Source: Pseudomonadota bacterium (GTDB taxonomy: Bacteria > Pseudomonadota > Gammaproteobacteria > Steroidobacterales > Steroidobacteraceae). Taken from it: a stretch of DNA of 64,000 nucleotides. Under the pieces are notes generated by a model. That model made no database searches. It had not been told where the DNA came from and saw only the letters and a list, made by a program, of their open reading frames with translations. Positions 49,996 to 56,453 of this stretch are shown here, in pieces. The stretch's first letter is position 1, and every line of letters starts with the position of its first letter. The DNA lies in the NCBI GenBank assembly GCA_016713725.1, contig JADJOO010000036.1, forward strand, positions 1-64,000, written 5' to 3'. The translations under genes were made by a program, and so were the position numbers.

Positions 49996-52290
49996 TTAAC
50001 GCCCCAGGCCGGCCGGCTGCCCGGCCTTCGCCTGCACCACGGCTCCGACCATGTCACGCGCCTTGCCGACGAAGAAGCGGAAGACGAAGAGCGCGAGCAT
50101 CAGCGCGCCCGCCGCGAAGATCACGTCGCCCGGCATGCGCAGCCAGACGATGGTCTGCAGCAGCGGCTGCTGCAGGAACTCGGCCGACCGCGCGTACCAG
50201 AAGCCGTGCGACACGGCGGCCTGGACCTGTAACAGTCCCATCGGCAACAGCGAGAGCAGCGCCATCAGCGCGAGGCCGATGTTCAATGCCCAGAACGACT
50301 TCGCGAGCAGCTTCTCGTCCCAGTACGCGGTGCGGCTCAGGCCTCGCAGGCAGAACAGCATCAGGCCGATGCCGAGCATGCCGTACACGCCGAAGAGCGC
50401 AGTGTGGCCGTGCAGCGGCGTCGTATTGAGTCCCTGCATGTAGTACAGCGCGAGTGGCGGGTTGATCAGGAAGCCGAACAGGCCGGCGCCCACCAGGTTC
50501 CAGAACGCCACGGCGACGAAGAACAGGATCGGCCAGCGATACGCGGCGACCCAGGGTGTCGCATAGCTGTGCTTGTAGTTCTCGTACGCCTCGAAACCGA
50601 CCAGCACCAGCGGCACCACTTCGAGGGCCGAGAAGACCGAGCCGACCGCGAGCACGCCCGTCGGGGTGCCGGTCCAGTACAGGTGGTGGAATGTGCCGAG
50701 CACGCCGCCGCTCAGGAACACGATCGTGGCGAAGAGGACGGCATTGGTCGCAGTTTTTGGCCGCACCAGGCCGAGCTTGGTGAACAGGAAGGCGATGACC
50801 GCCGTCGCGAACACCTCGAAGAAGCCTTCGACCCACAGGTGTACCACCCACCAGCGCCAGTATTCGACCATGGCGAGGTGCGTGTTGCGGCCCCACATCA
50901 GGCCTGCGCCGTAGAACAAGCCGATCGCGATCGTCGAGAGGAACAGCAGCATCGTGATCGAGCGGCTGTCGTCACGCGCCTTGAGCGCGGGCCACAACGC
51001 ACGACCGACGAGCAGGAGCCACAGCATCAGGCCGATGAAGAGGAAGATCTGCCAGAAGCGGCCGATGTCCGTGAACTCGTAGCCCTGGTGGCCGAACCAG
51101 AAATTCAGCTCGAGGCCCATCTTGTGCATCACGGCCGCCCACTGGCCGCCGAGCGCCCCGACCACGATGATCAGCAGGCAGGTGAACAGGAAGTTCACGC
51201 CGAACCGTTGGAACTTCGGCTCGTGGCCGGAGATCGCCGGTGCGATGTAGAGGCCCGTGGCGAGCCAGGCGGTTGCGATCCACAGCACGGCGAGTTGCAG
51301 GTGCCAGCTGCGCGCCACGGAGTAGGGGAGGTACTCGGCGAGAGGAATGCCATAGAAGCCCTGGCCCTCGACGGCGAAGTGCGCGGTGATGCCGCCAAGC
51401 ACGATCTGCACCACGATCAGTGCCGTGACCACCCAGAAGTACTTCGCGGTCGCCTTCATCGACGGTGTCGGCTTGAGCGCGCTCAGTGGATCGCGGTCGG
51501 GAACCTGCGGTGCGGGCTCCTGGCCATGTGTCGCGACGTAGTACCAGGCCAGCGCGCCCACGCCGGCGAGCAGGCCAAAGATGCTGATGAACGTCCACAG
51601 GTACGTCGACGTCGTGGGCACGTTGCCGACCAGTGGTTCCGACGGCCAGTTGCTCGTGTAGGTGATCGTATTGTCGGGGCGGTTCGTCGAGGCTGACCAC
51701 GACGTCCAGAAAAAGAACGCCATCATCGCCTGGCGTTGCTTGACGTCCGGAATCGGGCTCTGCTGGATCGCGTACTGTGCGCGCAGTGTGTTCAACTCGA
51801 CGTCCGGACCGAACAGGCGCATGTAGTGATCATCGACCTGCCGCATCGCCTGTGCGCGGTCCTCGTCCACCGTGATCACGCCCGTGGCTGGATCGTAGGT
51901 GTTCCTGCGCATCGTCTGCTGGAGCCGTGCCTGCAGGCCTGCCTGCTGCACGGCATCGAGGTCGGCATAGGCCTTGCCGGTGTCACGTTGCGCCCAGAGT
52001 TCGAGCAGCGCCGTGGCTTCCCGATGCAGCCAGTCCGCCGACCAGTCGGGCGCGACATAGCTGCCGTGACCCCAGATCGAACCCATCTGGTGACCCCCCA
52101 CGCTTTGCCAGACCTCCCGGCCCATGTCGTACTGCTCGCGCGTGTATAGCGTCTCTCCGGTCGTCGTCTTCACTGCGGTGGGAATCGGTGGCGCCGCGAT
52201 GTAAATCTCGCGCCCGAAGTACAGGAGGATGCCAAAGGACACCACCATCAGCGCCGCCAGCACCTTCCACAATCGACTCGTGTTCGTCAT
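49996..52290 (-). CDS. norZ: Quinol-dependent nitric oxide reductase (qNOR, single subunit)
   Basis: Intact 764-aa inner-membrane enzyme reducing 2 NO to N2O with quinol. N-terminal helix FGILLYFGREIYIAAPPIP, then the periplasmic cytochrome-c-like domain without heme Cys (YDMGREVWQSVGGHQMGSIW, GHGSYVAPDWSADWLHREA), the NorB-like core: SVARSWHLQLAVLWIATAWL (His ligand of heme and quinol region), NFWFGHQGYEFTDIGRFWQI, MVEYWRWWVVHLWVEGFFEV (FeB His and the Glu of HLWVEG), TFHHLYWTGTP (two FeB His), and TTPLHGHTALFGVYGML (heme His pair). The acidic residues usual for qNOR are kept, so an NO dismutase-type variant is not suggested. It heads the row norZ-nnrS-sirB2-dnr-nirS and has its own Dnr box. 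Confidence 0.95.
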   Translation of the reverse strand: MTNTSRLWKVLAALMVVSFGILLYFGREIYIAAPPIPTAVKTTTGETLYTREQYDMGREVWQSVGGHQMGSIWGHGSYVAPDWSADWLHREATALLELWAQRDTGKAYADLDAVQQAGLQARLQQTMRRNTYDPATGVITVDEDRAQAMRQVDDHYMRLFGPDVELNTLRAQYAIQQSPIPDVKQRQAMMAFFFWTSWSASTNRPDNTITYTSNWPSEPLVGNVPTTSTYLWTFISIFGLLAGVGALAWYYVATHGQEPAPQVPDRDPLSALKPTPSMKATAKYFWVVTALIVVQIVLGGITAHFAVEGQGFYGIPLAEYLPYSVARSWHLQLAVLWIATAWLATGLYIAPAISGHEPKFQRFGVNFLFTCLLIIVVGALGGQWAAVMHKMGLELNFWFGHQGYEFTDIGRFWQIFLFIGLMLWLLLVGRALWPALKARDDSRSITMLLFLSTIAIGLFYGAGLMWGRNTHLAMVEYWRWWVVHLWVEGFFEVFATAVIAFLFTKLGLVRPKTATNAVLFATIVFLSGGVLGTFHHLYWTGTPTGVLAVGSVFSALEVVPLVLVGFEAYENYKHSYATPWVAAYRWPILFFVAVAFWNLVGAGLFGFLINPPLALYYMQGLNTTPLHGHTALFGVYGMLGIGLMLFCLRGLSRTAYWDEKLLAKSFWALNIGLALMALLSLLPMGLLQVQAAVSHGFWYARSAEFLQQPLLQTIVWLRMPGDVIFAAGALMLALFVFRFFVGKARDMVGAVVQAKAGQPAGLGR

Positions 52291-52358
52291 TGCAAGCTCC
52301 CAACGGCAGGACGGCCGCTCCATGGGTGGCATCGTCTGACGCGGGCAGGTTGGTCGCC

Positions 52359-52372
52359 TTGACCGAGGTCAA
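52359..52372. promoter_or_regulatory. Dnr/FNR-like operator upstream of norZ
   Basis: TTGACCGAGGTCAA, a perfect TTGAC/GTCAA palindrome within CTTGACCGAGGTCAAG, 69-82 bases before the norZ ATG. Confidence 0.7.
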
Positions 52373-52416
52373 GCGTGACCGATTGAGCGCTAGGTATTAG
52401 CCGAATCGTGCTGGTT

Positions 52417-52498
52417 GCAAGCGGTCGATCCGACGCCATTCCCCGAGCTTGGAAAGGCAGACACGCGCTCGGGGAAAGGTACCGGATCGACCGCTTGC
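52417..52498. repeat. Palindromic element A
   Basis: Outer arms GCAAGCGGTCGATCCG (52417-52432) and its exact complement (52483-52498). Inner arms CCCCGAGC (52441-52448) and GCTCGGGG (52467-52474). The 18-base loop 52449-52466 reads TTGGAAAGGCAGACACGC. The reverse complement of this loop is the loop of element B except for one base. Confidence 0.85.
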
Positions 52499-52516
52499 GA
52501 GGCGGCGCCTGGGCGA

Positions 52517-52538
52517 CTTTTCCGCAAGAGCGGAAAAG
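52517..52538. repeat. Short hairpin CTTTTCCGC-AAGA-GCGGAAAAG
   Basis: Perfect 9-base arms around a 4-base loop. It could fold in RNA from either strand, but no T run follows, so it is not a convincing intrinsic terminator. Confidence 0.6.
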
Positions 52539-52711
52539 ATCGCACGGCGCATCGCGGCGTCGACGCGCCGCCCCGCCCCCCGGGGGGCGCGAGCAACGGA
52601 ATGGCGACCGAAACCGCGGCGCGCCAACTATCAGCGTAATCGGGGTCGGGGGGGGCCGGCGTCAGCGCGCTGACCGACGCGCTGTTCCGCTATGGCCGTA
52701 TCAGGCTACTT

Positions 52712-52789
52712 GCGCCGTACGAGTCGTCGGGCAGGGCGGCCGCGACGGTTGGGATCAATGCTTTACCGCCCGACGAGTCGTTCAGGCGC
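52712..52789. repeat. Imperfect inverted repeat D
   Basis: GCGCCGTACGAGTCGTCGGGC (52712-52732) faces GCCCGACGAGTCGTTCAGGCGC (52768-52789); the arms are complementary with a few mismatches around the CGAGTCG core. GTATCAGGC occurs directly repeated on its two outer sides (about 52698 and 52793). Confidence 0.6.
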
Positions 52790-52798
52790 CGCGTATCA

Positions 52799-52874
52799 GG
52801 CGGTCGATCCAGTCGTTCTACCCGAGCGCGTGTCTGCCTCTCCAAGCTCGGGTAGAACGACTGGATCGACCGCC
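52799..52874. repeat. Palindromic element B, perfect 29-base arms
   Basis: The left arm 52799-52827 (GGCGGTCGATCC ... ACCCGAGC) and the right arm 52846-52874 are perfect reverse complements over 29 bases, closing an 18-base loop GCGTGTCTGCCTCTCCAA (52828-52845). It shares the GCGGTCGATCC arm start and the CGAGC loop border with element A. Confidence 0.9.
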
Positions 52875-52879
52875 CTCAA

Positions 52880-52940
52880 CCAGCGCACGTCTGCCATTCC
52901 GGGCTCGGGGGAAGGGCCCGGATCGATCGCGTGCAACCGG
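52880..52940. repeat. Truncated palindromic element C
   Basis: Read on the minus strand this stretch aligns with the left half and loop of element A (GGTTGCA.GCG.TCGATCC ... TTCCCCCGAG ... GGCAGACGTGCGC). The matching second arm is missing, so it is a half copy adjoining the hemN stop. Confidence 0.65.
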
Positions 52941-52954
52941 CGCAGCGCGAGGGG

Positions 52955-54352
52955 TCAGATCGCCTTGCTGAACCGCTGCCCGGACGCCTGCACGGACGGC
53001 AGGTAAGCGTCGAAGGCCATCGCGAGATGACGCAGCAGCAACCGGCCGGCCGGCAGCACGCGTAGTCCCGGCTCCGCGAATTCGGCGAGACCGTCCGCCA
53101 CCATCGGTTCGAGCGCAGCGAGTTCGCTCGCGAAGTACTGGCGGAAGTCGATATTGTGGCGTCTCGCGGTGGCGTCGTAATCGAGCACGCCGTAGCACAT
53201 GATCTGCTGGATCACGTCGCGGCGGATGACGTCGTCGCCGGTCATCGTGTAGCCGCGGTGCACGGGCAGTTCGCCGCGATCGATCGCGCCGTAATATTCG
53301 GGCAGCGTCTTCAGGTTCTGGATGTAGTGGTCGCCGACCTTGCCGATCGAGCTCACGCCCAGTCCCACGAGATCGCAGTAGCCGCGCGTCGAGTAGCCCT
53401 GGAAGTTCCGGTACATCGTGCCGGACTCCTGGGCGAGCACGAGTTCGTCGTCGGGCAGGGCAAAGTGATCCATGCCGATGTAGATGTAGCCGGCCGCCGA
53501 GAGCTTGTCGATCGTGAGCTCGAGCAACTGCAGGCGCGTCTCGGGCGTGGCCAGGTCCTCGACCTTGATCTGCTTCTGTGGCTTGAACATCTGTGGCAGG
53601 TGCGCGTAGGCATACACGGCGAAGCGGTTCGGCCGCGCCGCGAGCACCGTGTCGAGCGTCTTGGCGAAGCCCTGCACCGACTGCTTCGGCAGGCCGTAGA
53701 TCAGGTCGACGCTGACGGAGTTGAAGCCGAACTCGCGCGCTTCGCGGATCAGCCGCAGCGTGTCGGGTACCGACTGGACGCGGTTCACCGCTTCCTGCAC
53801 GGCCGGGTCGAAGTCCTGGATGCCGAGGCTGCAGCGATTGAAGCCGATGCGATAGAGATCGCGCAGGGTGTCGGTGGTGATCGTGCGCGGGTCGAGTTCG
53901 ATCGAATACTCGCGGCCCGCATCCGACGAAAGCTGGAAATGCTGTCCGATCTTCTCGACCAGCCGCTCGATTTCGAGCGACGTCAGGAACGTGGGTGTGC
54001 CGCCGCCGAAGTGCAGCTGTTCCACGACACGGTCGCGATCGTAGAGATCACCCTGCATCTCGATTTCGCGATGCAGCCGGTACAGGTACGCCTCGGCCTT
54101 TTCGTGGTTGCGGGTGATGACCTTGGTGCAGCCGCAGTAGAAGCACGGGCTCGAGCAGAACGGGATGTGCACGTACAGCGACAGCGGGCGCGGGATCGGG
54201 TCCTGGTTGCTGGCCACGGCGACAACCCGGTACTCGTTGACGCCGAAACGGTCCGAGAACTGCACCGCGGTGGGGTACGACGTATAGCGCGGACCCGAGC
54301 GGTCGTAGCGGCGGACTAGGTCTTCGTCGAACCGGATCTGGTGCGAGTTCAT
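52955..54352 (-). CDS. hemN: Oxygen-independent coproporphyrinogen III oxidase
   Basis: Intact 465-aa radical SAM enzyme that decarboxylates coproporphyrinogen III without oxygen in cytosolic heme synthesis. N-terminal tongue FDEDLVRRYDRSGPRYTSYP, the [4Fe-4S] motif Cys66-x3-Cys70-x2-Cys73-x-Cys75 in YVHIPFCSSPCFYCGCTKVI (the fourth Cys is typical of true HemN), GGGTPTFLTSLEIERLV (SAM), SIELDPRTIT, FNRCSLGIQDFDPAVQEAVN, DLIYGLPKQSV, YAYAHLPQMFKPQKQI, YIYIGMDHFALPDDEL, GYSTRGYCDLVGLGVSSIG and the C-terminal domain with VIQQIMCYGVLDY. A Dnr/FNR-like box lies 58-71 bases before the ATG, giving anaerobic induction. It supplies heme, the precursor of cytochromes c and d1, to the neighbouring nitrite and NO reductases. 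Confidence 0.95.
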   Translation of the reverse strand: MNSHQIRFDEDLVRRYDRSGPRYTSYPTAVQFSDRFGVNEYRVVAVASNQDPIPRPLSLYVHIPFCSSPCFYCGCTKVITRNHEKAEAYLYRLHREIEMQGDLYDRDRVVEQLHFGGGTPTFLTSLEIERLVEKIGQHFQLSSDAGREYSIELDPRTITTDTLRDLYRIGFNRCSLGIQDFDPAVQEAVNRVQSVPDTLRLIREAREFGFNSVSVDLIYGLPKQSVQGFAKTLDTVLAARPNRFAVYAYAHLPQMFKPQKQIKVEDLATPETRLQLLELTIDKLSAAGYIYIGMDHFALPDDELVLAQESGTMYRNFQGYSTRGYCDLVGLGVSSIGKVGDHYIQNLKTLPEYYGAIDRGELPVHRGYTMTGDDVIRRDVIQQIMCYGVLDYDATARRHNIDFRQYFASELAALEPMVADGLAEFAEPGLRVLPAGRLLLRHLAMAFDAYLPSVQASGQRFSKAI

Positions 54353-54409
54353 CTGCGTTCCTGCGTGCCGGGAGCGGAGTCAGCCTGCTGCCTGTCCCGC
54401 CCATCTGCC

Positions 54410-54423
54410 TTGATGTGCGTCAA
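54410..54423. promoter_or_regulatory. Dnr/FNR-like operator upstream of hemN
   Basis: TTGATGTGCGTCAA inside the palindrome CCTTGATGTGCGTCAAGG, 58-71 bases before the hemN ATG, in the gap shared with the divergent flavoprotein gene (whose start is about 158 bases away). Confidence 0.75.
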
Positions 54424-54580
54424 GGATGAGAATTTGTCTAAGCTGGGCCAACCTTTCAAGCCGAATCTTCCGCAGCCGTTGCGGTAAACCCTGACCAGCC
54501 CCAGCCCAGGGGGCCATCCGCTGGTGGGGCCGGGCGGACGATCCGCTAGAATTCGCGCAGTTTTGCCGGAGGTTTCCACC

Positions 54581-55630
54581 TTGACCGTTCCCAGCACCCC
54601 TGCGACCCCCATCGAGACGGATGCCCTGATCGTCGGTGCCGGCCCCGCCGGCCTGTTCCAGGTCTTCGAACTCGGCCTGCTTGGCATCAAGAGTCACGTC
54701 GTCGACACCCTGCAGCACCCGGGCGGCCAGTGCGCGGAGTTGTACCCCGACAAGCCGATCTACGATATCCCTGCGTTGCCCGTCTGCGGCGCGCAGGAAC
54801 TGGTCGAGCGGCTGATGCAGCAGATTGCCCCGATGAGCCCCGTGTTCCATTTCGGCGAAGAAGTGGCCGAGCTGACGAAGCGGGACGACGGCCGGTTCTT
54901 CCTGCGCACCTCGGCCGGCACGGAGTTCCTGGCGAAGACGGTCGTGATCGCCGCCGGCCTCGGCTCGTTCCAGCCGCGCCGCCTCGGCGTCGAGGGCTGC
55001 GACGCTTTCGAGGACCGGCAGGTGCACTATCGGGTTCGCAGCGCGGCCGAGTTCGCCGGCCAGCGGCTCGTGATTTTCGGCGGCGGCGACTCGGCGCTCG
55101 ACTGGGTCATCGATCTGAACGGCAAGGCGAAGAGCATCGTGCACGTGCATCGCCGCAACGAGTTCAAGGCGGCACCCGCGTCGGTCGCGCGCATGCGTGA
55201 GCTGGTTGCGGCCGGCAAGATGGAATACATCGAGGGCATCGCCTCCGGCATCGCGATCGAGGACGGTCGGCTCACCGGAGTGACGATCAAGCGTTCGGAC
55301 GGCACGGCGCATGAGGTTGCGGCGGATCACCTGCTGGCGTTTTTCGGCCTGCATCCGAAGCTCGGCCCGATTGCCGAGTGGGGCTTCGAGCTGGAGAAGA
55401 AGGCGATCAAGGTCGACACTGCCAAATTCCAGACCAGCATTCCCGGGATTTTTGCGATCGGCGACATCAACACCTACCCGGGCAAGAAGAAGCTCATCCT
55501 GAGCGGTTTCCACGAAGCCGCGCTGGCGGCCTTCGCCATCGCGGAGCACTTGAATCCCGCGAAGAAGGTGCACCTGCAGTACACGACGACCAGCCCGATC
55601 ATGCAGAAGCGACTCGGCGTCACCGAGTGA
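54581..55630 (+). CDS. Ferredoxin/flavodoxin-NADP+ reductase, thioredoxin-reductase-like type
   Basis: Intact 349-aa flavoprotein. TTG 54581 is chosen as start because GGAGG (54568-54572) lies 8 bases ahead and no ATG is available before the FAD loop. Domains: FAD GAGPAG (19-24) in DALIVGAGPAGLFQVFELGL, GGQCAELYPDKPIYDIPA (the family mark where thioredoxin reductases have their region before CxxC), NADPH loop VIFGGGDSALDWVIDLNGKA, VHRRNEFKAAPASV and the second FAD block IFAIGDINTYPGKKKLILSG. There is no redox CxxC, so it is not a thioredoxin reductase; the match is to the YumC/FNR group (EC 1.18.1.2). It would exchange electrons between NADPH and ferredoxin or flavodoxin. The thioesterase follows after 7 bases, so they form an operon. 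Confidence 0.85.
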   Translation: MTVPSTPATPIETDALIVGAGPAGLFQVFELGLLGIKSHVVDTLQHPGGQCAELYPDKPIYDIPALPVCGAQELVERLMQQIAPMSPVFHFGEEVAELTKRDDGRFFLRTSAGTEFLAKTVVIAAGLGSFQPRRLGVEGCDAFEDRQVHYRVRSAAEFAGQRLVIFGGGDSALDWVIDLNGKAKSIVHVHRRNEFKAAPASVARMRELVAAGKMEYIEGIASGIAIEDGRLTGVTIKRSDGTAHEVAADHLLAFFGLHPKLGPIAEWGFELEKKAIKVDTAKFQTSIPGIFAIGDINTYPGKKKLILSGFHEAALAAFAIAEHLNPAKKVHLQYTTTSPIMQKRLGVTE

Positions 55631-55637
55631 TCGCCGC

Positions 55638-56444
55638 ATGAGCACGGTGCTCACCGACCTGCTCCAGCTGCTCGACCTCGAGCGGCTGGAGATCAACCTG
55701 TTCCGGGGTGTCAGCCGCGACATAGGCAGCCCGCAGGTGTTCGGCGGGCAGGTGCTCGGGCAGGCGTTGATGGCCGCGAGCCGCACGGTCGAGCCCGATC
55801 GCGCGGTGCATTCGCTGCACTCGTATTTCCTGCGGCGTGGCGACTTCGACGCGCCGATCGTCTACGAAGTGGATCGCAGCCGCGACGGTGCGAGCTTCAC
55901 CAACCGCCGCGTCGTCGCGATCCAGCATGGCCAGCAGATTTTCCACCTTTCCGCGTCGTTCCAGCGGGACGAGCAGGGCCCCGACCACCAGGTCTCCGCG
56001 CCAGTGGTCATGCCACCGGAGAATCTGCCCGACCTGACGTCCATGGTGCGTCAGCGGCTGCTGGAGATGCCCGAACAGATGCGACGTTTCTGGGAGCGCG
56101 ACCGTCCCTTCGAGTTCCGGTCCGTTGAGCCGGTGCAGGACGGCACGCCGCGCCCCGGCGTGCGCCATCTCTGGTTCCGGTTGGCGGGACGGTGTCCCGC
56201 CGATGCCGTGCTGCATCGCTGCCTGCTGGCCTACGTCTCGGACTTCCACCTGCTCGAGACGGCCACGCTGCCGCACGGGCTTTCGTTCCACACGGGCAAC
56301 GTGCTGCTCGCCAGTCTCGACCACGGCATGTGGTTTCACCGTCCGTTCCTCATTGGCATGGCCTTCGGGCGCATCTTCGACCGCGCCGGCCGACTCGTGG
56401 CCAGCACGGCTCAGGAAGGCTTGATGCGGGTGAGCGAAGGCTGA
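55638..56444 (+). CDS. tesB: Acyl-CoA thioesterase II
   Basis: Intact 268-aa double hot-dog thioesterase hydrolysing medium to long acyl-CoA in the cytosol. First hot dog: LEINLFRGVSRDIGSPQVFG, GGQVLGQALMAASRTV, VHSLHSYFLRRGDFDAPIVY (TesB signature HSLHxYFLRPGD) and DGASFTNRRVVAIQHGQQIF. Second hot dog: HRCLLAYVSDFHLLETA with the Asp of the catalytic triad, LASLDHGMWFHRPFLIGMAF (SLDHxMWFHRP, a TesB mark). ATG 55638 follows the flavoprotein stop by 7 bases. Confidence 0.95.
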   Translation: MSTVLTDLLQLLDLERLEINLFRGVSRDIGSPQVFGGQVLGQALMAASRTVEPDRAVHSLHSYFLRRGDFDAPIVYEVDRSRDGASFTNRRVVAIQHGQQIFHLSASFQRDEQGPDHQVSAPVVMPPENLPDLTSMVRQRLLEMPEQMRRFWERDRPFEFRSVEPVQDGTPRPGVRHLWFRLAGRCPADAVLHRCLLAYVSDFHLLETATLPHGLSFHTGNVLLASLDHGMWFHRPFLIGMAFGRIFDRAGRLVASTAQEGLMRVSEG

Positions 56445-56453
56445 AGCGCGGTC

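Larger units (their letters stand above)
52391..52954. repeat. Array of long palindromic repeats between norZ and hemN
   Basis: The whole 560-base gap has no credible gene and is filled with inverted repeats. It holds two complete hairpin elements of about 76-82 bases (52417-52498 and 52799-52874), a truncated third copy (52880-52940), and three further inverted repeats (52517-52538, 52661-52674, 52712-52789). Several C and G runs occur at 52560-52660. The two full elements share the 18-base loop in opposite orientations with one base different, while their stems differ but remain paired. I do not recognise a named family; REP/BIME-like or another dispersed palindromic repeat is the nearest type. 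Confidence 0.75.

Noticed and set aside
49996..52290. NO dismutase instead of NO reductase
   Set aside because: The FeB glutamate in HLWVEGFF and the quinol-side His in SWHLQLA are the qNOR ones, and the neighbours are standard NO reduction genes.
52517..52538. Intrinsic terminator for norZ or hemN
   Set aside because: It has perfect arms but no following T run on either strand, and it lies upstream of norZ.
52391..52954. Integron attC sites, CRISPR or a replication origin
   Set aside because: No integrase, cassette genes, regular spacers, DnaA boxes or AT-rich stretch; the inverted arms are longer and more perfect than attC sites.
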